A stretch of 60,000 bases of DNA, from positions 1,490,001 to 1,550,000 of the forward strand of contig OX442316.1 of assembly GCA_949358305.1 (NCBI GenBank). The letters are read 5' to 3'. A program made the position numbers and the translations under genes. The notes under the pieces were generated by a model that made no database searches, was not told the origin of the DNA, and saw only the letters and a list, made by a program, of their open reading frames with translations. Shown here piece after piece: positions 1 to 9,476 of this stretch. Each line of letters opens with the position of its first letter. Position 1 is the first letter of the stretch. This DNA is from Strigamia acuminata. Its lineage: Eukaryota > Arthropoda > Chilopoda > Geophilomorpha > Linotaeniidae.

Positions 1-1022
1 ATCATATTTAGTCAAGATCTTATTTAATCAAGAGTATGTTAGTCTAGACATTTGTTTCACATATTTAACCAAGATTGTATTTATTGTTGTATTGTTTTGA
101 GTGAGTCTCTCTCTCTTTGCCTTTATTTCAACAACTATAATAAAGGTTTAAGGGGAGGGGGATGTCACGGGCACGTCTACCCGCCTATTTTTATTTTAGA
201 ATAACCCAATCTTATTTCTTATAATATTTTCTTGTTTCTCTCACTCGTGATGATTCATCTCGCTTACTCATCTTCAGTTAATGAATGCGCAATCTGGATG
301 ATGCGCATATCATTATTTCTACAATTGAACTCCTATTTTCACCTTTCCACCCCCTTCTCTAATTGATCTGACCAGTCACATGACTGAGTTTTCTTCTTTC
401 CAATCATCCTAAGTTTAATCACTTCTTCTTATGCTCTCTACTGGATAACACCATTCTCCTTTAGTAACATCTAGATTTAGTCCTCTATTATTTGCGCCTT
501 CAACAAGCGCTCCTACATCTAACCCTATTGCGCTATTTTTCAATGCCGACATCTTTTATATTATCACTGCCCGATGATATCCCCTTTCCACTCTAGGTTC
601 ATATCATCGTGCTTTCATTCTTTTATGCCTACAAACACCCGTCGTAAGCAAGGAACTGTCCAATATAAATTATGTTAGTCAAACGCGAGTATTAGGTTTC
701 CTGAGTTTCTGGATGTCCACATTTGAAGGAAACAACGTTTAGGGAAATCTACGAACTTTGCCCATTACTATTGCGCGAATTAGTTTTTGCGCGATATTGT
801 TTAGAATTAATTATACCAACAGAATTAATCGTGACATGTTCTTTTCTCCTCGAATTTCGTGTTGTTTCGTCTCAAATCCGCAAATTGTTCGCAAAAATTG
901 TCCGACGTTTCCCTCGTTGTTTCGTGATGATTTGGCTTCACACTTCACGTGTGGTTGACTGAGCCAGGCGCCGTCGTATCGCCTACGTTTCCCAGCCGAA
1001 AATATCGTCGTGTTGACGATAC
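1..1022. other. Older repeat DNA left of the gypsy element; possible 3' LTR start of another element
   Basis: No convincing gene. A purine run ending near 162 is followed at 163 by TGTCACGGGC. That is the arrangement of a polypurine tract followed by the TG start of an LTR, so 163-1022, continuing after 8839, may be an LTR of an older element into which the gypsy element jumped. I could not find the matching LTR end or a second copy. The short ORFs around 723-1065 lie on both strands and look like chance. Confidence 0.35.
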
Positions 1023-1539
1023 TGTTACGAGGTTGACGAGCACACTGTGAACCAGTTGTCGCCACCTCGCTTCCGTAACTAAACGATTCGAATTAATGCT
1101 GTAAACCCTCACTAGAGTTCGCCTTAAGCGAATGATCTCACTAATTTACCCATTAAGTAATAGTAGAATCACCCAAGTTTACTTGGCTGATGAGGAGAAC
1201 TGAAACGTCAGTTCATTCCGAGCTTTCATACCGAGAGGTTGTCGGGCAGGTACTGCCGCGGCATCTTGAGGTTCTTCACCCACCAAAGTTATTCATGCTT
1301 ACTAGATTTAAGATAGTTTTATAAGATTTAGTTTTAAGTTAATCTTTGGTTCATTTCAGATTGTATTTATGATTTAATAAACATACTGTTATATTTTAAT
1401 AATAATACAATGAGTCCTCTTCATTTCCTTCTTATTAGCAACACAGTTAAATGTTAGTTTAACTTAATGTAATTACAAACCCCCAGTTTAATATAAAGTA
1501 TTTACGTGGTCAAACAGTAGTCAGTCTGGCCACGTAACA
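1023..1539 (+). repeat. 5' LTR of the gypsy element
   Basis: This 517-bp LTR runs from TGTTACGAGG to CCACGTAACA and has the usual TG...CA ends. It matches 8319-8835 base for base except at position 1508 (G here, T in the 3' LTR at 8804). An ATAC target duplication lies directly to its left. Confidence 0.95.
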
Positions 1540-1542
1540 AAG

Positions 1543-1560
1543 TGGTGGAGATTGCGGTTC
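1543..1560 (+). promoter_or_regulatory. Putative tRNA primer-binding site
   Basis: The internal region starts three bases after the LTR with TGGTGGAGATTGCGG. The initial TGG would pair with the CCA end of a tRNA, as expected for minus-strand priming. I do not assign the tRNA. Confidence 0.6.
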
Positions 1561-2197
1561 TTTCTATTTGAGACCCATTAATTGGCTAAAAGTAGTGAAA
1601 AGTAGTAAAAGTAAAGTGAAATTGGCCAGTTATTTGCTAAAATTAGAAGATCCATTTGAAATCCGTACAAATTTGCATTAAAATTCAGTAAAATTCAAAT
1701 AAAAGTCATATAAAATTTTGAAAAGTTGCAAACTCATTTGCATGAGTGATAAGATTGAAAGGTGACTCATTGTGAAAACTTTCTTTTAGGGTCAATTGCA
1801 GTTGAATATTTAATTATAGTGCACTAATAAGATTTACATATTGAAATTTATTAAAGATATTTACCCAAGTTGAATTTATATAATAAAATGAGATTGTTGT
1901 GGAGGTTAAGAGTGGTGAATATTCAATGTTTGTTTAATGATAAAACTTATATTAATAATGATTCAATTATAGGAAATGTTTTCTTTTTGGTTTATGTAGA
2001 AGTTTATGTTGATTTTGATGATTAATTTTGATTATTTTTCAGGAAATAATAATAATTTTTTTGTTATTGAAATTTATTTTGAATTAGTGACTAATTGTGA
2101 TAATTAATTGTGCATAAGTTTGTTTCAGGGTTAGTGAAAGTTGTGAGTTGCTACAGCGTTGTGTGAATAAAGTGAAGGTATAATTTAAGGCTTAACA

Positions 2198-3547
2198 GTG
2201 GATCAGCCAGTTAAGTTATCACAGGCGCAAGTGGATAATCTACTGGACTTAAAGAATCAAGAATTAGAAAGAGAATTAGTAAGCACAGTGGATGATTCCA
2301 AAGTAGCGGTTAGAAAAAGAAAAACAACTTCACAGTCGGAACCTGGAATAAAGGAGGTTGAGCAAAATACTTCCACATTGGATGATAAACTTGTTTTTGC
2401 AACCCCATTAAAATTTGCGCAATCAAAGTCTTTTCAGTCGGTATTTGAATTGTTAACACCAGTAAAAATAAAGGAATCCACATCAAAAGGAATTATATCC
2501 AAGATGGCGGATCCAACAATAGTTTTGACTGATCTTCTCAAGGGTATTTTGGTACAAAAGCGCAAAGTTGTTTGTTATGATACAGAAAAAGGTAACATCG
2601 ACCAATGGCTTGTGGCTTATGAAGCTACAATAGCATCAGATGATGAACGAGTGAAATAATTGCCGTTAGCCCTTAAGACTGACGGACTGGCATGGTTTGT
2701 GGAACAATATAAAACGAATCCAACCTGGACTTGGACAGAATGGAAGCCACAAATCGAAAAGAAGTTCAGGAAAAGCCAGGAAAATGTATTGAACACTCTT
2801 CATTTTATGAGGCATTCAGATGGTAAAGCCGATGCATTTATGAAGAAGGTCTTGGCCGAATGTGCTTATGCGCGACCAGAATTACCTGAGAATTTGAAGA
2901 TTAATTATATTTTTCAAGGATTGAAGCCGGAAATGCAAAAGATGTTGATTACTGTATTCCCGAAGACTTTGGCGGATATGGAAGAGAGAATTAAGTTATT
3001 CGAAAGTCATAAAGTAAAAGACCCAGCAGATGTTCTACTTGCAGCGTTTAAAAAAATCGTGGATGAGAAGGTGATCCCGGTAACAGCAGGTAAACTGAGT
3101 GGAACCGTGGGGACCCAACCAACCCACGCTGAGTTAATAGCTGAAGTCGCTGATTTAAAGCGGCGATTGTTAGAGGCAGAGTCAGTGGATTTGCTGGATG
3201 AAGAGTCGATACTGATACAAAATCAGTGGTATGCGCCAATAAGGAATAGGGGACAGTATAATCAAGGAGGTAGAAGTAGAGGTGGAAGACAAGGCTTTAA
3301 TCCTAATTACAATAATTATAATACTAACAATAGTAATAATTCTAATAACCGTTCATGCGGATGTTATCATCATTTCAGTTGTGAGTTTTACAATCCACCC
3401 AGGCAACAACAACAACAGCAACAACAGCAACAGGAAAGAGGTGGAAGTAACAGCTGGAAGTGGAATAAAAAGAGGAGAAGAGGTGAACAGCAAGATGGAA
3501 ACCCTAATCCTCAGGCACAAACGAAGGCCCAAAATTCGAAAAACTAG
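2198..3547 (+). CDS. gag: Gypsy Gag, interrupted by an in-frame stop
   Basis: This is the Gag-like structural protein that would package element RNA. The frame is open from 2189 to 3547 except for a TAA at 2657-2659. It has no ATG near its left end; the first good in-frame ATG is at 2504 and encodes MADPTIV. The middle part (about 2560-3040) has the hydrophobic and tryptophan pattern of a retrotransposon gag domain, with TWTEWKPQIEKKF and a downstream LPENLKINYIFQGLKPEM. The C-terminus is Arg/Gly-, Asn- and Gln-rich, and I see no CCHC knuckle, although a short Cys/His cluster (CGCYHHFSCEFY) lies near 3354-3390. The internal TAA is probably a mutation in this copy, though readthrough cannot be excluded. 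Gag ends in TAG at 3545-3547, overlapping the pol frame by about 40 nt. Confidence 0.8.
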
Positions 3548-6500
3548 TTGAACGGCCACAGAGAAATTGTTGCCACCCAAAGAAAAGGAAAAGACAAAAG
3601 AAGAAGAGTAAGATAATTATAATTGACGTTCAGGTATCAGAATCATTGTTGGAGATCCCAGTAATTGTAAAAGAAATGGAAATAAAAGCGGTAATGGACA
3701 CTGGAGCCAAACGAAACCTGCTAAGCGAAGAAGTTGCAATAGCTCTTCAATTGGATTATTCACCCAGCCCTAACATTAGGCTACGTGGGATAGGAAAGGA
3801 TTTGGTAGTTCCAGTGGGTAAAACAAAAATGAACATTGCAATTGGAAAACTGACCTATAGAGTGGAAGTGTTAATAGTGTCAGGATTTCATCATCAGCTC
3901 TTATTGGGGGATCCATTCATGAGGTCAACGAGAACTGTCGTCGATTATGATTTACAAAAAATCTTTGTGGGCCGGAACAATGATAGTGGAGTAGAAGAAG
4001 CAGTTTTTCCAATAAATAGATCATTTTCGGACCAGAGTTATGTTGCCAGAGTAATGAAGAATATCTCAATTCCACCAATGCATGAATGCGTTATACCAGT
4101 TTATTTAAATACAAAACTAACCACAGAAATGTTTATGGAACCTCTAGGAAATGTAATAGATAGGTTTGGAATTTTGTGTTGTAAAACATTAACAAATTTT
4201 GAGTATGGTAAAGGAGTTCTGCGTGTGGCTAATCCAACAAACAAATCAGTCTTTCTGAAGGAGAAATCTGCAATTGGTAAGGCGTATTACATTATCGAAA
4301 TTGGGTTGTTGGATGAGAAGCAAGTGTATTGCACTGACTCCTCAACCAAAGCGGTTGAGTTGACAGATGAAAAGCAAGTACATTGCTTTGACTTTGACTC
4401 CTCGATTGCTAAAGATAAGATGACCAAAAGCCAACAAGAGCAGATGAAGCAGTTACTTCAGAAGAACCAGGATAGATTTGCAGCCACAGACAAAGACTTA
4501 GGTAGAGTAACAACATTTAAACACAAAATTGATACGGGGGACCATGATCCAATACATTTGCAGCCTTATAGACGTTCAATCGCAGAAAAAGAAGTAGAGG
4601 CAGAAGAGACCAGAAAGTTGCTTGAGATGGGAGTCATTAGGGAATCAGAAAGTCCATGGAGTGCACCAGTACTACTCATCAAGAAAAGAGACGGTAAATG
4701 GAGATTTTGTGTCGATTGGAGGAGGTTAAACGCGATCACAAAGAAAATGGTATACCCACTGCCCAGGATTGATGACACCTTAGATCAACTGGCAGGGGCC
4801 CAGTATTTTTCGATGATGGATCTTATTCAAGGATATTATCAAGTCGAAATAAATGAACAAGATCGTGAAAAAACAGCGTTTACCACTTCAAGCGGACATT
4901 TTGAGTTTAACGTCCTAGGAATGGGATTATGTAATAGCCCAGCTGCGTTTCAAAAATTGATGAACAAGGTGCTTGGTAATCTTCTTGGCAAGGTCTGTAT
5001 AGCTTATATTGACGACTTTATAATATTTTCGAAAACATTTGATCAGCATCTTCAGGATCTCGATGCTGTCTTCAGTAAGCTGCGGTTGGCAAACTTAAAG
5101 GTTAAACTCAGCAAATGTACGTTTGGTACTAATACCATCAAATATTTAGGCCATATAGTTGATTCTGATGGAGTGTCACCTGATCCACGTAATTTGGAAA
5201 GTGTTGCTAAATTTCCAAAACCAACAAATTTGAAGCAGTTGAGAGGGTTTTTGGGTTTATGTTCGTATTATCGAAAGTTCATTCCAGGATTTGCGGACGT
5301 ATCCAAGCCCTTAGCCAACTTAACTCGCAAAGATGAAGCTTTTGATTGGGGGCCACCACAGGAAACAGCTTTTAAGGCCTTACGAACAGCTTTAGTTACG
5401 GTACCAGTTTTAGCACATCCAAATTTTGCAGAGCCATTCATTGTGTCTACGGATGCAAGTGCTTATGGGCTCGGTGCAATTTTGAAGCAGCGTATTAACA
5501 AGCAAGAACATGTGATTTGTTACGCCAGTCGATTGTTAAGTACAGCGGAACAGAATTACACAGCTACGGAAAGAGAATGTTTAGCCATAATATTCGGCAT
5601 TAACAAGTACAGACCATATCTTTACGGTAGGAAATTTACAATTGTGACGGACCATTCTGCGTTACAATGGCTGAATAAGGTGAAAAATCCCAACGGTAGA
5701 TTGGCCAGGTGGAGTTTACAACTGGTAGATTATGACTACGATGTGATGCATAAGTCAGGCAAGAAGCACACGGACGCAGATGCTCTTAGCCGAATCCAAG
5801 AAGAGATTGGTGAGGAAGAAAAAGAAATTATTCCCTTACTACTTCTCGAAAAACTCAACTTACCTGTAGAACAGCGTAAGGATGAGAAAATTTTGGAGAT
5901 CATCACCGCAATGGAGAACATTGAGCAACTTCCAAGAAACAGGAAACGTCCTTTAAAACAGTTCGTTCTCCTGGATAATACGTTGTTTAGAAAGAAAAGT
6001 TACAATTCTCTAAACATGGAAGGAAACCTTTTAGTAGTACCGCAGCATTTACGTAAGCAAGTGTTAGAAGAAATGCATGACGGGCTCGTAGGTGCTCATC
6101 TCGGCCTAAATAAGACGTGGAAAAGAATTAGAGTAAGATTCTTTTGGCCGAGGATATACAGGGACGTAAGGAATTACGTTCTCAGTTGTCCACATTGCGC
6201 AGGAAGTAAGTCAATGACCACTCCACAAAAAGGTTTATTACAACCTTGGTCGACGATTTCAAGACCGTTCGAGAGGATTGGTATAGACACGTTAGGAAGC
6301 TTTCCAGTTTCAAATAGTGGAAATAAATTTGTTTTTGTCATCACTGATTATTTATCGCGTGCAGTCATTGCTAGAGCGGCTCCAGCATGTACAGCGTTGG
6401 AAGCAGCAAAAACTCTTGTATTCGAGGTAATGCTCAAAGAGGGAAGTCCACGCGAGATACTCAGCGATAAGGGGACAGAGTACAGGAATGAAATGATCAA

Positions 6501-7590
6501 TGAAGTATCAGCACTGTTTAAATCCCAGCACAAATCTACATCCGGGTACCATCCAAGGACCAACGGATTAACGGAAAGATTCAATGCAACATTTGCCAAA
6601 ATGTTGACATGTTATACTAATAAAGATCACACAGATTGGGATGAATTTTTACCATTTGTCATTTTCTCCTATAATTCAGCAGTCCATGAAACAACTGGAT
6701 ATACCCCATATTATTTGTTGAAAGGTTATGAAGTTGATTTGAGTGTGGACGTGAACTTGAACCTTCCGCGAAAGGAATTCACTCTTCGCACTTCTAGATT
6801 TATGAGGGAGATGCGGAAAATTGCCAACGAAAGACTAGAATGGCAGAGTGAGAAAAGCAAGAGAAGATTTGATTTGGACAGAATTGTGGTTGAATTCGAA
6901 CCAGGAGAACTAGTTTACTTGAAAACCCCAAATAGGAAAGTAGGGTTAAGCGAAAAACTCCTGCCACCATTTTCTGGACCATATGAGATAGTTAGACGCA
7001 CAGCGCCAAACGATTATGAAGTGAGGAATTCATCAGGAAAGAAAACTAGTATTGTCAATGTTGAGCGTTTAAAACCATACAAGCCGAGAGAGGAAATTCC
7101 AGAAACTATTCTGCAGGATTTACCACCAAAGAAAGTAACATTTTCTGATGAAGTGCAAGGAAGTTCGCAAAAAGACGATCAAAATGCGGAAATTGTGAAG
7201 AAGGACGATGATTCGCGAGATAGGCCTAAAGTAGGAGCGAAGGAAAGGTTTATTGATGATGATGATCAAATTTCGTTGAGGAATTTCTTTGAATCCGGAG
7301 ATAAAACGTCGGATTCGCCGGTTCTAACTGAAAGGGAGCGATTGAAGGCAATTTACGGGCCGAAAGAAATTGAGGCACGTCGAGTGAAAAAGGAAGTTGA
7401 GTTAGAACAGCGAAATCAGTTGCTAAAATCGTCGCCAGACGAAAGCAAGAAGAATCGGTTGCAGAAACCATCACCAGGTGTCGCAAATGCTGTTGGCGCC
7501 GATACGCATGCGCGACGTCCTGCTGAAAGTGATTTCCGGTCACGACGACTTAGATCGCAACCACGCCAAGATTACACTGCATTTTACTAG
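3508..7590 (+). CDS. pol: Gypsy Pol polyprotein (PR-RT-RNase H-IN)
   Basis: This polyprotein carries out reverse transcription and integration. The frame is -1 relative to gag, opens after a TAA at 3505-3507 and runs to 7590 without interruption. The aspartic protease motif D-T-G-A is at 3697-3708. The RT catalytic box YIDD is at 5005-5016. RNase H follows with TDASAYG near 5450 and TDHSALQWL near 5650. Integrase has an H-H-C-C zinc region (about 6070-6205) and a D,D,E core (GIDTLG near 6280, SDKGTEY near 6463, LTERF near 6570). A GPY/F-type module (FSGPYEIV) lies near 6970-7000. The tail after about 7120 is charged and poorly conserved. A conventional ATG is lacking at the left end, which fits synthesis by -1 frameshifting from gag. 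Confidence 0.95.
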   Translation, partial: SSGTNEGPKFEKLVERPQRNCCHPKKRKRQKKKSKIIIIDVQVSESLLEIPVIVKEMEIKAVMDTGAKRNLLSEEVAIALQLDYSPSPNIRLRGIGKDLVVPVGKTKMNIAIGKLTYRVEVLIVSGFHHQLLLGDPFMRSTRTVVDYDLQKIFVGRNNDSGVEEAVFPINRSFSDQSYVARVMKNISIPPMHECVIPVYLNTKLTTEMFMEPLGNVIDRFGILCCKTLTNFEYGKGVLRVANPTNKSVFLKEKSAIGKAYYIIEIGLLDEKQVYCTDSSTKAVELTDEKQVHCFDFDSSIAKDKMTKSQQEQMKQLLQKNQDRFAATDKDLGRVTTFKHKIDTGDHDPIHLQPYRRSIAEKEVEAEETRKLLEMGVIRESESPWSAPVLLIKKRDGKWRFCVDWRRLNAITKKMVYPLPRIDDTLDQLAGAQYFSMMDLIQGYYQVEINEQDREKTAFTTSSGHFEFNVLGMGLCNSPAAFQKLMNKVLGNLLGKVCIAYIDDFIIFSKTFDQHLQDLDAVFSKLRLANLKVKLSKCTFGTNTIKYLGHIVDSDGVSPDPRNLESVAKFPKPTNLKQLRGFLGLCSYYRKFIPGFADVSKPLANLTRKDEAFDWGPPQETAFKALRTALVTVPVLAHPNFAEPFIVSTDASAYGLGAILKQRINKQEHVICYASRLLSTAEQNYTATERECLAIIFGINKYRPYLYGRKFTIVTDHSALQWLNKVKNPNGRLARWSLQLVDYDYDVMHKSGKKHTDADALSRIQEEIGEEEKEIIPLLLLEKLNLPVEQRKDEKILEIITAMENIEQLPRNRKRPLKQFVLLDNTLFRKKSYNSLNMEGNLLVVPQHLRKQVLEEMHDGLVGAHLGLNKTWKRIRVRFFWPRIYRDVRNYVLSCPHCAGSKSMTTPQKGLLQPWSTISRPFERIGIDTLGSFPVSNSGNKFVFVITDYLSRAVIARAAPACTALEAAKTLVFEVMLKEGSPREILSDKGTEYRNEMINEVSALFKSQHKSTSGYHPRTNGLTERFNATFAKMLTCYTNKDHTDWDEFLPFVIFSYNSAVHETTGYTPYYLLKGYEVDLSVDVNLNLPRKEFTLRTSRFMREMRKIANERLEWQSEKSKRRFDLDRIVVEFEPGELVYLKTPNRKVGLSEKLLPPFSGPYEIVRRTAPNDYEVRNSSGKKTSIVNVERLKPYKPREEIPETILQDLPPKKVTFSDEVQGSSQKDDQNAEIVKKDDDSRDRPKVGAKERFIDDDDQISLRNFFESGDKTSDSPVLTERERLKAIYGPKEIEARRVKKEVELEQRNQLLKSSPDESKKNRLQKPSPGVANAVGADTHARRPAESDFRSRRLRSQPRQDYTAFY

Positions 7591-8306
7591 CTTTTCTTTA
7601 AGTGAACGCAAGTTATTTGCAGTGAACCAAGAATAACTCGAATTTACTGGTTGATTTGAACAATTTTGAGACATTTTTCTCCAGTTTTGGATAATATTAA
7701 TAAAAGTGCCGAAAGTGAACAAAACGAAACGAATCTATCGCCATTTTTCCAGCGAATAAAGAGAACTTCGCACATTTTTGAAATGTTAACTTGACATTTA
7801 ATTTTAAAATTTAATAGAAATAGCTATGAATATTTAATTGGTTTAGATGAAATAATTTTTTTTGTGTATAATTTATTTTGTATTATTTGTCAATGATGTG
7901 AGCCCAGGTGTACTGGAGCGAGCAGAGACATGGTTTTTTTTTCTTATTATAGGAAGTTGATATTATTTTTTTGATTTTGATATTGTTTTCATTTTCATTC
8001 ACATTGAATGTAGTGTATATTGTTTTTTTTGAATTATTAGTTGTATAGAAAATAGGAAAACTGTAAACAAAAAAATTAATATAAGTGAGAAAAACATCAA
8101 AAAGTGTTAATCTTGAAAGTGTATTTGTGTAATAATTGACATATGATTTTGAATTTTTGTAATTTGAAATTGTTTTTAGTAAATGTTGTTTAAAGTATAA
8201 ATTTTGTGAAAGTAAGCATGAATAACAGGGAATGAACTCATATATAAGCATGAACAACAAGGGAGTTTGTTTAGTTAAATAACTTGTTTTTGGGGTCCAA
8301 AAATCT
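7591..8306 (+). other. Gypsy 3' untranslated internal region, no env
   Basis: AT-rich DNA between the pol stop and the polypurine tract. The longest plus-strand frames are short. The minus-strand frame at 7883-8260 is low-complexity and Tyr/Asn/Lys-rich, a shadow of AT-rich sequence. I see no envelope-like ORF. Confidence 0.6.
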
Positions 8307-8317
8307 AAAGGAGGGGG
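8307..8317 (+). promoter_or_regulatory. Polypurine tract of the gypsy element
   Basis: AAAGGAGGGGG, followed by one C, lies directly before the TG of the 3' LTR, the expected place for plus-strand priming. Confidence 0.85.
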
Positions 8318-8318
8318 C

Positions 8319-8835
8319 TGTTACGAGGTTGACGAGCACACTGTGAACCAGTTGTCGCCACCTCGCTTCCGTAACTAAACGATTCGAATTAATGCTGTAA
8401 ACCCTCACTAGAGTTCGCCTTAAGCGAATGATCTCACTAATTTACCCATTAAGTAATAGTAGAATCACCCAAGTTTACTTGGCTGATGAGGAGAACTGAA
8501 ACGTCAGTTCATTCCGAGCTTTCATACCGAGAGGTTGTCGGGCAGGTACTGCCGCGGCATCTTGAGGTTCTTCACCCACCAAAGTTATTCATGCTTACTA
8601 GATTTAAGATAGTTTTATAAGATTTAGTTTTAAGTTAATCTTTGGTTCATTTCAGATTGTATTTATGATTTAATAAACATACTGTTATATTTTAATAATA
8701 ATACAATGAGTCCTCTTCATTTCCTTCTTATTAGCAACACAGTTAAATGTTAGTTTAACTTAATGTAATTACAAACCCCCAGTTTAATATAAAGTATTTA
8801 CGTTGTCAAACAGTAGTCAGTCTGGCCACGTAACA
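8319..8835 (+). repeat. 3' LTR of the gypsy element
   Basis: This 517-bp LTR differs from the 5' LTR only at 8804 in my reading. It is followed by the ATAC target duplication at 8836-8839. Confidence 0.95.
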
Positions 8836-9011
8836 ATACGTATCGCACCTTGCGATACGTGGACAAAAACTCCAAAAAAAGGGAAAAACTCGTTTAAATA
8901 AAATGTCTATTGTTATCTTCGAACCCGTCAATGATCCTGCACAGCTTGGCATCCAATTGTCGGCTCGAAATCCGTGAAATCCAGGCAAGAAGACAACTTG
9001 TTTACTTCCAC

Positions 9012-9435
9012 CATGGGCGCCGCCATTTTGGATTTGGAGGAGAAAATTCACTGCTGACCTCTAAATGCTTCAAATTCACTCTGGACACTTTTCCTGCATT
9101 ATTGTGGCCCATAACCTTGTTGAAAGTGTTTATTCACTTGTGCAGAATGCATAAAACAGCAATGGTGTGGAAAAGATCCAGTTGAGCAATAAAAAGTCAG
9201 GTGTTCTCAGGTGTGAACCAAAACATAGAGTGAGAGTTTATTGTCAAGTCATGTGACTCCCAAGGTATACAGAGCCACCTATAGGCATAATATATAACAT
9301 ATATATGTGAAAATATAGCAAACACTCGTAACGTTAAATGCAACAATCGGTAAATATATACAGAACAATGTGTAGCATTATAGCTTGATGATACGACATA
9401 AATATAGTACATTTGGCAAATATCACTATTCAACA
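9012..9435 (+). repeat. Diverged direct repeat, left copy
   Basis: This stretch aligns with 10752-11150. Both start with GCCGCCAT(T/C)TTGGATTTGG, share the segment around GTGGCCCATAACCTTGTTGA, and later share GAGCCACCT(A/G)TAGGC and a matching right end. The pair flanks the 427-codon ORF. They could be old LTRs or a tandemly duplicated spacer; I see no clean TG...CA ends. Confidence 0.65.
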
Positions 9436-9476
9436 GGGGCGGCGGTGACTTGCGCCGTTGCAAATTTCGGAAATGG

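Larger units (their letters stand above)
1023..8835 (+). mobile_element. Near-complete Ty3/gypsy LTR retrotransposon
   Basis: A 7.8-kb element bounded by two 517-bp direct LTRs that begin TGTTACGAGG and end CCACGTAACA. ATAC occurs immediately outside both ends (1019-1022 and 8836-8839), a 4-bp target duplication. Inside are a primer-binding region just after the 5' LTR, gag, pol in the -1 frame relative to gag, and a purine tract just before the 3' LTR. I see one difference between the LTRs (G at 1508, T at 8804), so insertion was recent. Gag has an in-frame stop at 2657-2659, so this copy may not be autonomous. No env-like ORF lies between pol and the 3' LTR. The protease-RT-RNaseH-integrase order defines Ty3/gypsy. 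Confidence 0.95.
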
